From Streptomyces melanogenes (GTDB lineage: Bacteria; Actinomycetota; Actinomycetes; Streptomycetales; Streptomycetaceae), in assembly GCF_014649795.1 (NCBI RefSeq), contig NZ_BMTS01000001.1, forward strand, positions 372,001 to 436,000: a DNA stretch of 64,000 nt, given 5' to 3'. The notes under the pieces were generated by a model, which worked only from the letters and a program-made list of their open reading frames with translations, had not been told where the DNA came from and did not search any database. This document shows, one piece after another, positions 33,620-41,206 of this stretch. The translations under genes and the position numbers were made by a program. Numbering within the stretch: position 1 is the stretch's first letter; each line of letters opens with the position of its first letter.

Positions 33620-33654
33620 CAGACCATCTGGTCCATCACGGACCAGGTGGTCTG
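33620..33654. promoter_or_regulatory. TetR-type operator
   Basis: CAGACCATCTGGTCC (33620-33634), five bases, then GGACCAGGTGGTCTG (33640-33654): a 15-bp inverted repeat with a single mismatch. It ends 38 bp before the TetR-family start and overlaps the presumed promoter, so autorepression is likely. Confidence 0.75.
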
Positions 33655-33692
33655 TTACGGTGTGCGTGACCAGGCCCAGGGGAGGACCCGTC

Positions 33693-34286
33693 ATGCCACG
33701 CCCGACGCGCGCCGAGCTCGACGCCGAGATCGTCGAGGCCGCCGCCGAGCTCTTCACCGCGCAGGGCTACCGCGGCACCTCGGTGCAGGAGATCGCGGAC
33801 CGCGTCGGCTACTCGAAGACCGGGCTGCTGCACCGGTTCCCCTCCAAGGGGCGGCTGCTCGCGGCGACGCTGATCGGTCCGCTGACCGAGTTCGCCGCGC
33901 TGCGCGCCACCTGGGGCGCCCTGCCGCACGGCCCCGAGCGGCACCGGCGGGCCTCGGCCGACCTGGTCGACCTGGCGCTGCGCCACCGCTCCCGGCTCGC
34001 CCTGCTCTTCAACTCCGGGCTGCCGGTGCTGCCCGGCGCGCTCGCCGGGGTGGAGGGCCTGGACGACCTGGGCGACCACCGCACGGAGACCCTCGCCGCC
34101 TTCGCGGACGCGGACGACCTGGCGGGCACGATCCGGGCGCAGCTGGCCGTGACCGGGCTGGTCAGCACGGTCGCCGCGCGCCAGGACGTACCGGACGACG
34201 TTCTGCGTACGCCCCTGCTGCGCGCCTTCCGCGCCGCGTGCGGGATCTCCGCGCACGCCGTACCGAACGGGGGATCCGCATGCTGA
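33693..34286 (+). CDS. TetR/AcrR-family transcriptional regulator
   Basis: A 197-residue repressor. The N-terminal HTH (about 10-55) reads IVEAAAELFTAQGYRGTSV then IADRVGYSKTGLLHRFPSK, the TetR signature. The C-terminal half is the variable ligand domain. GGAGG seven bases before ATG 33693. Its last seven bases overlap the start of the LmeA-like gene, so both are translated from one message, and the operator at 33620-33654 would control both. Confidence 0.92.
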   Translation: MPRPTRAELDAEIVEAAAELFTAQGYRGTSVQEIADRVGYSKTGLLHRFPSKGRLLAATLIGPLTEFAALRATWGALPHGPERHRRASADLVDLALRHRSRLALLFNSGLPVLPGALAGVEGLDDLGDHRTETLAAFADADDLAGTIRAQLAVTGLVSTVAARQDVPDDVLRTPLLRAFRAACGISAHAVPNGGSAC

Positions 34287-35014
34287 AGAAGCGTGCCGTG
34301 GCGGGCAGGGTGCTGCGCGGCTGGCGCAAGTACGCGGTCGGCGTGGTCGTCCTGGCCGGGCTGAGCGTGGCGGGCGACCGGGCCGCGGCGGTGTGGACGG
34401 AACACCGCACGGCCGACGCGTTCCAGAAGGCCCAGGGGCTCAAGTCCGCGCCGCATGTGGAGGTGCACGGCTTTCCCGTACTGACCCAGCTGGCCGGGGG
34501 CACGCTCGACCGCGTCGACATCGAGGCCTCCGACATCCCCGCGGGCCGCGACGGCGGCAGGCTCCCGATCACCACGCTGAACGTCGAGCTCGATCGTCTG
34601 CGCCGCTCCTCGGACGCCTCCGAGGCCCACGCCGCCTCCGCCAAGGCCACGGCCTTCGTGTCCTACCGGGACCTGTCCGACGCGCTCGGCGTCGAGATCG
34701 GCTACAGCCAGGACAGTACGAAGTCCGAGCCGCGCGTCGCGGCCACCACCAGCCTGCCGCTGCTCGGGAAGGCCACGGCCAGCGCGCGGGTCGACGTGGC
34801 GGGTGACCACGCGCTCGCCTTCCGGTCCGTGAAGGTGGGCGACGGCCTGCCGAAGGCGATGCGGGCGATCGTGACCGGCATGCTGGAGCGCGAGCTGAAG
34901 CTCGACGGCATCCCGGACGGCCTGGCGCTCAAGTCCCTCACCACCACTCCGGACGGCCTCACCGCGACGCTCTCCGGAAAGGACGTCACCTTCCGCACCG
35001 ACGCCCGCGCCTGA
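34280..35014 (+). CDS. LmeA-like (DUF2993) phospholipid-binding envelope protein
   Basis: A 244-residue protein with a basic start, one membrane anchor (about 18-37) and an extracytoplasmic DUF2993 domain: HVEVHGFPVLTQLAGGTLDRVDIEASDI-like motif seen as HVEVHGFPVLTQLAGG and VDIEASDI, then alternating beta strands. Mycobacterial LmeA of this family binds phosphoinositides and supports lipomannan maturation. Overlap with the TetR gene by seven bases shows co-translation; the regulator may sense a lipid or membrane-active compound. Confidence 0.86.
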   Translation: MLKKRAVAGRVLRGWRKYAVGVVVLAGLSVAGDRAAAVWTEHRTADAFQKAQGLKSAPHVEVHGFPVLTQLAGGTLDRVDIEASDIPAGRDGGRLPITTLNVELDRLRRSSDASEAHAASAKATAFVSYRDLSDALGVEIGYSQDSTKSEPRVAATTSLPLLGKATASARVDVAGDHALAFRSVKVGDGLPKAMRAIVTGMLERELKLDGIPDGLALKSLTTTPDGLTATLSGKDVTFRTDARA

Positions 35015-35166
35015 GCGCCCGCCGGGCAGGTGCAACACCGGGTTTCGCGGACGCCAACGCCCCCGAAGGGGCGCCGGGCGTGATACGCAGAGCCCCACAC
35101 TGGTCGGGGTCACGGAACTTCGCCGACCGGTGACAGGAGCAGCGGGAACAGACGGGGAGTCAGCCC

Positions 35167-35850
35167 ATGCCCATGAAGGTGATCCTCTTCGGCGCGACCG
35201 GCATGGTCGGCCAGGGTGTGCTGCGGGAGTGCCTGCGCGACGACAGGGTCGAGAGCGTCCTCGCCGTGGGCCGCACCGCGCTCGGCGTCGCGCACCCGAA
35301 ACTCAGCGAACTCGTCCACCCCGACCTGGCGGCCCTGATGAGCGAGCCCGGCACCCAGGCCCGACTCACCGGATACGACGCCTGCTTCTTCTGCCTGGGC
35401 GTCTCCTCGGCGGGCATGGACGAGGCGGCCTACCGCACCATCACCCATGATCTCACCCTCGCGGTCGCCCGCCCCCTGTCCACCTGGAACCCGGGCTCCA
35501 CCTTCGTCTACGTCTCCGGCCAGGGCACCGACAGCACCGAGCGCGGCCGGATCAAGTGGGCCCGGGTCAAGGGCGAGACGGAGAACGACCTGCTGGCGCT
35601 GGACCTGGACGCGTACATGTTCCGCCCCGGCTACATCCAGCCCCTGCACGGAATCACCTCGAAGACCCGCCTCTACCGCGCCGCGTACGTGGTCACGAAG
35701 CCGCTCTACCCCGCCCTGAAGCGCCTGGCCCCGAACCACGTCACCACGACGGAACAACTGGGCCGAGCGATGATCGCGGTCGCGACGGAGGGCGCCCGGG
35801 TCCATGTGCTGGAGACGAAGGACATCAACAGCACAGCAGCCTGCCTCTGA
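35167..35850 (+). CDS. NAD(P)-binding epimerase-like protein
   Basis: A 227-residue small SDR-like protein. The Rossmann motif FGATGMVGQGVL (8-19) starts the domain; VGRTALG, FFCLGVSS, YVSGQGTDST and the MFRPGYIQP segment follow (the LRP/FRPG element of the extended/atypical SDR group, as in HTATIP2/YbjT-like proteins). GGGGAG seven bases before ATG 35167. No catalytic Tyr-Lys pair is obvious. Function unknown; it precedes the small ORF/glycosyltransferase pair with an 84-bp gap. Confidence 0.85.
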   Translation: MPMKVILFGATGMVGQGVLRECLRDDRVESVLAVGRTALGVAHPKLSELVHPDLAALMSEPGTQARLTGYDACFFCLGVSSAGMDEAAYRTITHDLTLAVARPLSTWNPGSTFVYVSGQGTDSTERGRIKWARVKGETENDLLALDLDAYMFRPGYIQPLHGITSKTRLYRAAYVVTKPLYPALKRLAPNHVTTTEQLGRAMIAVATEGARVHVLETKDINSTAACL

Positions 35851-35934
35851 AACACCCTCCGGTTGCAGGCACCCCCAGATTGCCCGCAACCGCGTGCGCC
35901 CCCAGCGCCGAGTCCGACAAGCCGTGCAGGTCAT

Positions 35935-36060
35935 ATGGCACTTGGGGTGTCAGGGCGAGTGCCGACGGCGCGCGGCGCCCTGGCCGCCGGTCTCGTCGTC
36001 ATGGGCGCGGTCGTCATCCGCCTCGGCTTCCGCCGGGGCAAGACCCCCAGGGACATCTGA
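35935..36060 (+). CDS. 41-residue single-helix membrane peptide, coupled to the glycosyltransferase
   Basis: ATG 35935 opens a 41-codon frame: short polar start, one membrane helix (AALAAGLVVMGAVVIRLGF in pieces, about residues 14-32), and a basic RRGKTPRDI tail. Its stop TGA overlaps the ATG of the glycosyltransferase (TGATG), the hallmark of stop-start coupled translation. No good ribosome site precedes the glycosyltransferase on its own, so its translation probably relies on this small ORF. The upstream ribosome site of the small ORF is weak (TGCAGGTCAT). It may be an accessory subunit of the synthase. Confidence 0.55.
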   Translation: MALGVSGRVPTARGALAAGLVVMGAVVIRLGFRRGKTPRDI

Positions 36061-37454
36061 TGCGCATCCCCACGGCGACCTACGCACCCCTCCCGCGCCT
36101 CGCCCTCCTCGCCGTACTGCCGTTCACGGCGTTCGTGGGGTGGGGAGTGTGGCACGCGCTGGCGGTGACGCAGGCGTTTCAGGGGCACGGGAACCGGCTC
36201 GCGCTGGCCTGGGCCGCGTCCTTCCTGCTGCTCTGGTGGGTGCCGCTGGCCTGGCGGGAGAAGCCGGTCAGTGTCACCGCGCGGCAGCAGCGGCAGCTCG
36301 ACACGTTGCTCGTGACCGTGCAGATCCCCGCGTACAACGAGGACGAGGCGGCCCTGCGGCAGTGCATCCAGTCGCTGTTCGAGCAGACCCGGCTGCCCAA
36401 CCGCATCCACGTGGTGGACGACGGCTCGTGCGACCGGGCCACCGGACAACCCGTCACCTACGACCAAACCCACGCCTGGTTCCTCGCCGAGGCGGACCGC
36501 CTGGGCGTCCAGGCCACCTGGACGCGCACCGCCAACCGCGGCAAGCGCCACGCCCAGATGGAAGTCCTCGCGCACGACGACGGGGACATCTTCATCACCC
36601 TCGACAGCGACTCCGTACTCGACCGCAAGGCCGTCATGGAAGGCCTCAAACCCTTCCACGACCCCAGCGTCACCTCGGTCGCGGGCATGGTCGTCGTCCT
36701 CAACAGCCGGGACAACCTGCTCACCTTCATGACGAGCATGCTCTACCTCCCCTTCACCCGAGGCCTGCGCTCCGCGCAGTCCGCGATGAAGCGGGTGATG
36801 GTCAACTCCGGCACGCTCGCCTTCTACCGCGCCGAGACCATCCGCAAGTACGCGGGCGTGTACGAGAACGAGCGCTCCCGCGGCCGGCCCATGCAGATGA
36901 ACGACGACTCGCTGTTCACGCTGTACGGACTGCTCGACGGAGACACCGTCCACCAGCCCTCCGCCGTCTGCTTCACCCTCGTACCGGTCTCCGTCCGGCA
37001 CTACCTCAACCAGCAGTTCCGGTGGATGCGCGGCACGTTCGTCCGCAGCTTCTGGTGGTTCAGATATCTGCCCATGACCGGCATCGCCTTCTGGATGCCC
37101 GTCATGGAGCTCATCCAGCTCGTGCTCTCCGTGGTGATCCCGGCCGCCCTCTTCACCGACCCGCACCCCCGCGACCTCGGGGCCATCGTCACCTCGACGG
37201 TGATCGTGGGGCTGGGCGTCAACTACCTCATCGCCCTGCGCTTCTACGCGATCGACCGCAGCGACGAGCCCCAATGGTTCCGGCTGGCGCTGTTCCTCAC
37301 CTCGCCCCTCACCGGCCTGTGGCGCCTGCTCATCCTGCGGCCGATGTACTTCTACGCCCTGTTCACCTGCTGGAAGATCGGGAAGTGGGGCACCCGCGAC
37401 AGCGTGGAGGTGGGGCTCGCCGCCCCGGCCGCCGCGCCGCTCGTCGGCACCTGA
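36060..37454 (+). CDS. Processive family-2 glycosyltransferase (hyaluronan/cellulose-synthase-like)
   Basis: A 464-residue membrane enzyme with two N-terminal membrane segments (about 14-30, 47-63), a GT2 catalytic domain and three to four C-terminal segments. Catalytic elements are in place: IPAYNEDE and VVDDGS (UDP binding), TLDSDS (the DxD), a NDDSLFTLYG segment in the TED position, and QQFRW (the QxxRW of processive synthases). It should polymerise and extrude a sugar chain; the polymer is unknown. It is coupled to a 41-residue membrane peptide and faces a GH16 glucanase gene, a synthase/hydrolase pairing often seen for beta-glucans. Confidence 0.88.
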   Translation: MRIPTATYAPLPRLALLAVLPFTAFVGWGVWHALAVTQAFQGHGNRLALAWAASFLLLWWVPLAWREKPVSVTARQQRQLDTLLVTVQIPAYNEDEAALRQCIQSLFEQTRLPNRIHVVDDGSCDRATGQPVTYDQTHAWFLAEADRLGVQATWTRTANRGKRHAQMEVLAHDDGDIFITLDSDSVLDRKAVMEGLKPFHDPSVTSVAGMVVVLNSRDNLLTFMTSMLYLPFTRGLRSAQSAMKRVMVNSGTLAFYRAETIRKYAGVYENERSRGRPMQMNDDSLFTLYGLLDGDTVHQPSAVCFTLVPVSVRHYLNQQFRWMRGTFVRSFWWFRYLPMTGIAFWMPVMELIQLVLSVVIPAALFTDPHPRDLGAIVTSTVIVGLGVNYLIALRFYAIDRSDEPQWFRLALFLTSPLTGLWRLLILRPMYFYALFTCWKIGKWGTRDSVEVGLAAPAAAPLVGT

Positions 37455-37476
37455 CCCCGTCCGGGGCGGAGCCGCC

Positions 37477-38159
37477 TCACACGACGGTCCCCGTGCTGCG
37501 GTACACCCGCAGCACGGGGACCTCGAACGACATCTCCGACACCCCCGGCGCCGGGGCCGGGTGGTAGCGGCCCGCGCTGATCGAGAGGTTGACGATGAGG
37601 TGGGCGTGCCAGGTGCGGCCCACTCCTCGGTGGTCGGCGAAGACGTGGGTGCCGTTGACCCACCAGGTGACCGAGCGGGCGCCGAACCGCACCCGGAGGT
37701 CGACGAGGGCGCCGGGGGCGATCGACGGGGCGCGGTGGGAGTGGTGGGCGTCGCGGACGTGGTTGGTCAGTTCCAGGAGGTCGGGGTTGTCGGGGTGGTA
37801 CTCGAACACGTCGACCTCCTGGCCGCCGTCCCGCCAGGTCCAGATCGCCGGCCAGGCCCCTTCGGCGTGCGGCAGCCGCACCCGGGCCTCCAGGACGTCG
37901 CCCGCGCGCACCACGAAGTCCTCGTCGCTGCCCTCGGTGGTCAGCAGCCCCGTGCTCCACGTGCCCTCGAGGCGGCGCCGCCCCCAGAACGTGCCGGAGC
38001 GGCTGTACGCGGCGTCCGGGACCAGGTGGTCTTGTCGTCGCCGGGGTTGACCGGGCCGCCGTCCGGATACGCCCAGGAGCGGCCCGCGACCCACTGCGCG
38101 GGGGAGGTGAAGTCGGCCGTGAGGACGGGGAGCCGCGGGGCCTCGGTGAGCACGGGCAC
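37477..38159 (-). pseudogene. Frameshifted GH16 family endo-glucanase
   Basis: Two minus-strand frames join into one GH16 protein. The upstream frame (GTG 38159) gives VPVLTEAPRLPVLTADF, WVAGRSWAYPDGG and NPGDDKT; the downstream frame continues with HLVPDAAYSRSGTFWGRR to the stop at 37477. The switch falls at about 38023-38033 and is repaired by adding one base. The catalytic motif EVDVFE (37801-37818) is intact, as is WHAHLIVNLS. The repaired protein would be about 227 residues without a signal peptide. It is either a recent pseudogene or a sequencing error. Confidence 0.78.
37487..37523. terminator. Strong hairpin inside the 3' end of the GH16 gene
   Basis: A perfect 16-bp stem, GGTCCCCGTGCTGCGG (37487-37502) with CCGCAGCACGGGGACC (37508-37523), loop of five. 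It is 33 bp after the glycosyltransferase stop and lies wholly in the last codons of the GH16 gene, so it can terminate the plus-strand message while also being coding on the other strand. Confidence 0.75.
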
Positions 38160-38409
38160 ACTCTGGCACAGGCAGGGGGCGCACCCCGGGAGCCTTCTGC
38201 GCGTCGCCCCGCCTCTCCTCCCCGTACGCCGAAAGTATGCTTTACGTAAGCAAATATCTGTTGGGGCAGGTCGGGGGCGGGTTCGGGGATTTTTTCCACG
38301 GGGGTTGGGGATTCCCGGGGGAGCGGCTGGAAAAGTCGGCATTTGCTGTACGGGACGGCCGCATCGTGCTACGGTTGATCCAGTTGCAGTTGTGGTTCCC
38401 AAAGACTTC
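38160..38409. other. Intergenic region between GH16 and cold-shock gene
   Basis: The spacer is divergent. Near 38235-38260 an AT-rich patch holds the 8-bp palindrome TTACGTAA (38242-38249), 83 bp upstream of the GH16 start and possibly an operator for it. The remainder, up to about 38390, should carry the cold-shock promoter (GTGCTACGGTTGAT near 38367). No coding frame is convincing. Confidence 0.4.
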
Positions 38410-38443
38410 AAGTGCCTGGACGGTCTAACCGTCGGGCACTTTT
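38410..38443 (+). promoter_or_regulatory. Terminator-like hairpin in the cold-shock mRNA leader
   Basis: AAGTGCC (38410-38416) pairs with GGCACTT (38435-38441) and GACGGT (38419-38424) with ACCGTC (38428-38433); loop CTA, small internal loop TG/G, followed by TTT. It looks like an intrinsic terminator with a U-rich end, yet it lies 98 bp upstream of the cold-shock start in the same direction, so it would attenuate the transcript or end a short leader RNA. Confidence 0.65.
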
Positions 38444-38540
38444 GTATTTCCGGTGCTTTTTCCGGACGGGGCAATCATCACGGCGACGCCGGGGTTCGCA
38501 CAGTGTGGACCCCAGGGCAATGCCCCGAAGGAGATATGAC

Positions 38541-38744
38541 ATGGCTACTGGCACCGTGAAGTGGTTCAACTCGGAAAAGGGCTTCGGCTTCATCGAGCAG
38601 GAGGGTGGCGGCCCGGACGTCTTCGCCCACTACTCGAACATCGCCACCCAGGGCTTCCGTGAGCTTCAGGAAGGCCAGAAGGTGACCTTCGACGTCACGC
38701 AGGGCCAGAAGGGCCCGCAGGCGGAGAACATCCTCCCCGCCTGA
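38541..38744 (+). CDS. Cold-shock protein (CspA family)
   Basis: A 67-residue single CSD protein. RNP1 (KGFGFIE) and RNP2 (VFAHYS) are intact and flanked by [17 protein letters not shown] in the family's standard form. It binds single-stranded RNA/DNA as an RNA chaperone. AAGGAG seven bases before ATG 38541. The long leader (well over 100 nt) contains a terminator-like hairpin, and a strong terminator follows. The downstream DEAD-box helicase is a plausible functional partner in RNA remodelling at low temperature. Confidence 0.97.
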   Translation: MATGTVKWFNSEKGFGFIEQEGGGPDVFAHYSNIATQGFRELQEGQKVTFDVTQGQKGPQAENILPA

Positions 38745-38769
38745 CGTCGCTGAAGCGCAGGTATGACGC

Positions 38770-38804
38770 AGCTGGGGCCCGCACCTTGTGTACGGGCCCC
38801 AGCT
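38770..38804 (+). terminator. Terminator after cold-shock gene
   Basis: AGCTGGGGCCCG (38770-38781) and CGGGCCCCAGCT (38793-38804) form a perfect 12-bp stem with an 11-base loop, 25 bp after the cold-shock stop. Confidence 0.85.
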
Positions 38805-39057
38805 CGTTGCTGTCTCCGGGCACGCACCCCTCGTGGCGCGCGTGCCCGCCGCGCCGTGGACGGCACTCCACGCCGCGCGTGACACCGGGTACCGCCGTAC
38901 GCGCCACCGCCCCGCCGGGATCATCCGCCCGGGCCGGCGCGCGCCAGGTATTCCGAGGCCCGACGACCGCCCGCAGTGACGCGGCCGGACCGGGCTCGTT
39001 CTCGTCTTTTCTTTCGGCTCGTTCTTGCGATTCCCCGGCAGTCATTTCTGCCGCGAA
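38805..39057. other. Leader region of the DEAD-box helicase
   Basis: No gene is seen in this part of the 348-bp gap. Bases 38997-39060 are pyrimidine- and AT-rich for the genome (TTCTCGTCTTTTCTTTCGG), probably promoter and 5' leader of the helicase transcript that ends in the hairpin at 39058-39084. Confidence 0.4.
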
Positions 39058-39084
39058 TTCCTCGATACGTGCCATATCGAGGAA
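39058..39084 (+). promoter_or_regulatory. Hairpin masking the helicase ribosome-binding site
   Basis: TTCCTCGATA (39058-39067) and TATCGAGGAA (39075-39084) form a perfect 10-bp stem, loop CGTGCCA. The 3' arm contains GAGGAA of the Shine-Dalgarno sequence GAGGAAGG (39079-39086), six bases before ATG 39093. The folded RNA would hide the ribosome site, so translation should respond to temperature, RNA chaperones or the helicase itself. Confidence 0.7.
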
Positions 39085-39092
39085 GGTTCTGC

Positions 39093-40616
39093 ATGAACCG
39101 ATCAGCTCGCACGAATGACCGCTCGTTCGGCGCCCGCAAGGGATCCGGCTCCGGCGGCGCCCGCTACCGCGCACAGGCGCAGGCCCAGGCGCAGAGCCGC
39201 TCCGGCGGCCGCACCCGGCGCCCCACCGCCCCGCAGGGCGAGTTCACCCTCCCCACCACCGTCACCCCGGCCCTGCCTCCGGCCGAGGCGTTCGCCGACC
39301 TGGACATGCCGGCCCCGCTGCTCGCGGCGCTCGACGCCGAGGGCGTGACGGTGCCGTTCCCGATCCAGGCGGCCACCCTGCCGAACTCGCTCGCGGGCCG
39401 CGATGTCCTGGGCCGGGGCCGCACCGGCTCGGGCAAGACCCTCGCCTTCGGCCTCGCGCTCCTGGCCCGTACGGCAGGCAAGCGCGCCGACTCCAAGCAG
39501 CCGCTGGCCCTGGTGCTCGTCCCCACCCGTGAGCTGGCCCAGCAGGTCACCGACGCGCTCACCCCGTACGCCAGGTCGCTGAGGCTGCGCCTGGCCACCG
39601 TCGTCGGCGGGATGTCGATCGGACGGCAGGCCGGGGCGCTGCGCTCGGGCGCCGAGGTCGTCGTGGCGACGCCCGGCCGCCTCAAGGACCTCGTCGAGCG
39701 CCGCGACTGCCGTTTGGACCGAGTGGACATCACCGTCCTGGACGAGGCCGACCAGATGGCCGACATGGGCTTCATGCCGCAGGTCACCGAGCTGCTCGAC
39801 CTGGTGCGCCCCGGCGGCCAGCGGATGCTGTTCTCGGCCACCCTGGACCGCAACGTGGACCTGCTGGTGCGTCAGTACCTGACCGACCCGGTGGTCCACT
39901 CCGTCGACCCCTCGGCGGCCACGGTCACCACGATGGAACACCACCTACTGCACGTGCACGGCGCCGACAAGTACGCCACCGCCACGGAGATCGCCGCCCG
40001 CGAGGGCCGGGTGATCATGTTCCTGGACACCAAGCACGCCGTCGACCAGTTCACCAAGCACCTGATGAGCAGCGGCGTACGGGCGGCCGCGCTGCACGGC
40101 GGCAAGTCGCAGCCGCAGCGCACGCGCACCCTGGCCCAGTTCAAGGACGGGCAGGTCACCACGCTGGTGGCGACCAACGTCGCGGCCCGGGGCATCCACG
40201 TCGACGACCTCGACCTGGTCGTCAACGTCGACCCGCCCGCCGACCACAAGGACTACCTGCACCGGGGTGGCCGTACCGCTCGTGCGGGTGAGTCCGGCAG
40301 CGTCGTCACGCTGGTGACGCCGAACCAGCGCCGCGACATGACCCGGCTGATGGCGGACGCCGGCATCCGGCCGCAGATCACCCAGGTCCGCTCCGGCGAG
40401 GCCGCGCTGAGCCGTATCACCGGGGCGAAGACCCCGTCGGGCGTGCCGATCGGCAACGCTCCGGCGGCCGAGCGCCCCAAGCGCGGCGGGGCCCCGTTCC
40501 GGGGCATCGGCACCACCCCCGGGCGGCCCGGCCGCTCCGGCGGCAGCCGCCGGACCACCGAGGCCCAGCAGCTCGCCGAGGCGCGCAAGGCGGCCCGGGT
40601 GCGCCGCTCCGCGTAG
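39093..40616 (+). CDS. DEAD-box RNA helicase
   Basis: A 507-residue helicase. After a 50-residue Gly/Arg/Gln-rich tail come motif Q (FPIQAATLP), Walker A GRTGSGKT (109-116), motif Ia PTRELAQQ, DEAD (VLDEADQMADMGF), SAT, and the RecA2 motifs VATNVAARGIHVDDL and HRGGRTARAG. A basic C-terminal tail rich in Arg/Gly (about 455-507) would bind RNA. The family unwinds short RNA duplexes in ribosome assembly and cold adaptation. A hairpin in its leader sequesters the ribosome site, and a cold-shock protein gene lies just upstream. Confidence 0.95.
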   Translation: MNRSARTNDRSFGARKGSGSGGARYRAQAQAQAQSRSGGRTRRPTAPQGEFTLPTTVTPALPPAEAFADLDMPAPLLAALDAEGVTVPFPIQAATLPNSLAGRDVLGRGRTGSGKTLAFGLALLARTAGKRADSKQPLALVLVPTRELAQQVTDALTPYARSLRLRLATVVGGMSIGRQAGALRSGAEVVVATPGRLKDLVERRDCRLDRVDITVLDEADQMADMGFMPQVTELLDLVRPGGQRMLFSATLDRNVDLLVRQYLTDPVVHSVDPSAATVTTMEHHLLHVHGADKYATATEIAAREGRVIMFLDTKHAVDQFTKHLMSSGVRAAALHGGKSQPQRTRTLAQFKDGQVTTLVATNVAARGIHVDDLDLVVNVDPPADHKDYLHRGGRTARAGESGSVVTLVTPNQRRDMTRLMADAGIRPQITQVRSGEAALSRITGAKTPSGVPIGNAPAAERPKRGGAPFRGIGTTPGRPGRSGGSRRTTEAQQLAEARKAARVRRSA

Positions 40617-40634
40617 GCGGGAGCGCAGACGGGT

Positions 40635-40664
40635 GCGCCGCTCGGCCTCGGGGCCGGGCGGCGC
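40635..40664. terminator. Bidirectional terminator-like hairpin
   Basis: GCGCCGC (40635-40641) pairs with GCGGCGC (40658-40664), and GGCC (40644-40647) with GGCC (40652-40655), with a 2-by-2 internal loop. It fills the 48-bp gap between the convergent helicase and GntR genes. Confidence 0.6.
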
Positions 40665-41075
40665 TCAGTGTGCGTGGGTGTGTGTCGGCGTCGCCGCCGG
40701 GAACGTCTCGCCGAGCAGGGCGTCGAAGAGCGTCGTGACGTCGTGTTCGGTCATACCCTCCGCCCGCGCCTCGCGCAGCCACTCGCCGAGCCGGGCGCGC
40801 AGCGGTGACTCCGGAGCGGTCTGCGGGGTGGCGAGCGAGCGGGTGATGAACGTCCCCGCCCCCTGGCGCACTTCGACGAGGCCGGAGCGCTCCAGCTCCC
40901 GGTAGGCCTTGAGGGTGGTGTTGGGGTTCACCTTCGTGGTGGCGGCCACCTGCGCCGCCGTCGGCAGTTTGTCGCCCTCGGCCAACGCCCCCATGCGCAG
41001 CGCCTGCTCCACCTGGTGGACGATCTGGAGGTAGGCGGGCAGGCCGCTGCGGCGGTCCACGCGGAACACGACCAT
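40665..41075 (-). CDS. GntR-family regulator, YtrA subfamily
   Basis: A 136-residue regulator: GntR winged helix (about 10-75; GLPAYLQIVHQVEQALRMG in parts PAYLQIVHQVEQAL, and KLPTAAQVAA, VNPNTTLKAYRELERSGLVEVRQG) and only a short helical tail, the YtrA form. YtrA regulators control ABC transporter operons encoded beside them, as here. It lies 131 bp downstream of the permease on the same strand, so it may be the third gene of the exporter operon or have its own promoter. His-rich C-terminus THTHAH is unusual and could bind metal. Confidence 0.92.
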   Translation of the reverse strand: MVVFRVDRRSGLPAYLQIVHQVEQALRMGALAEGDKLPTAAQVAATTKVNPNTTLKAYRELERSGLVEVRQGAGTFITRSLATPQTAPESPLRARLGEWLREARAEGMTEHDVTTLFDALLGETFPAATPTHTHAH

Positions 41076-41206
41076 CGCACCTGCCTCCTTCGCTTCGGAT
41101 GTGTCGGGCGGGCGCGCCCACGGGCTTCAAGTCCCGGGGCGCAAACCCCTTCGTACAGTGGCTTACAGCCTATGCGCAGCGGTTTCGCGCGCCGCGCCGG
41201 AGCGGG

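Noticed and set aside
35058..35073. CGCCCC-CGAA-GGGGCG hairpin after the LmeA-like gene
   Set aside because: Only six base pairs; could be a weak terminator but is not distinguishable from chance in this GC-rich DNA.
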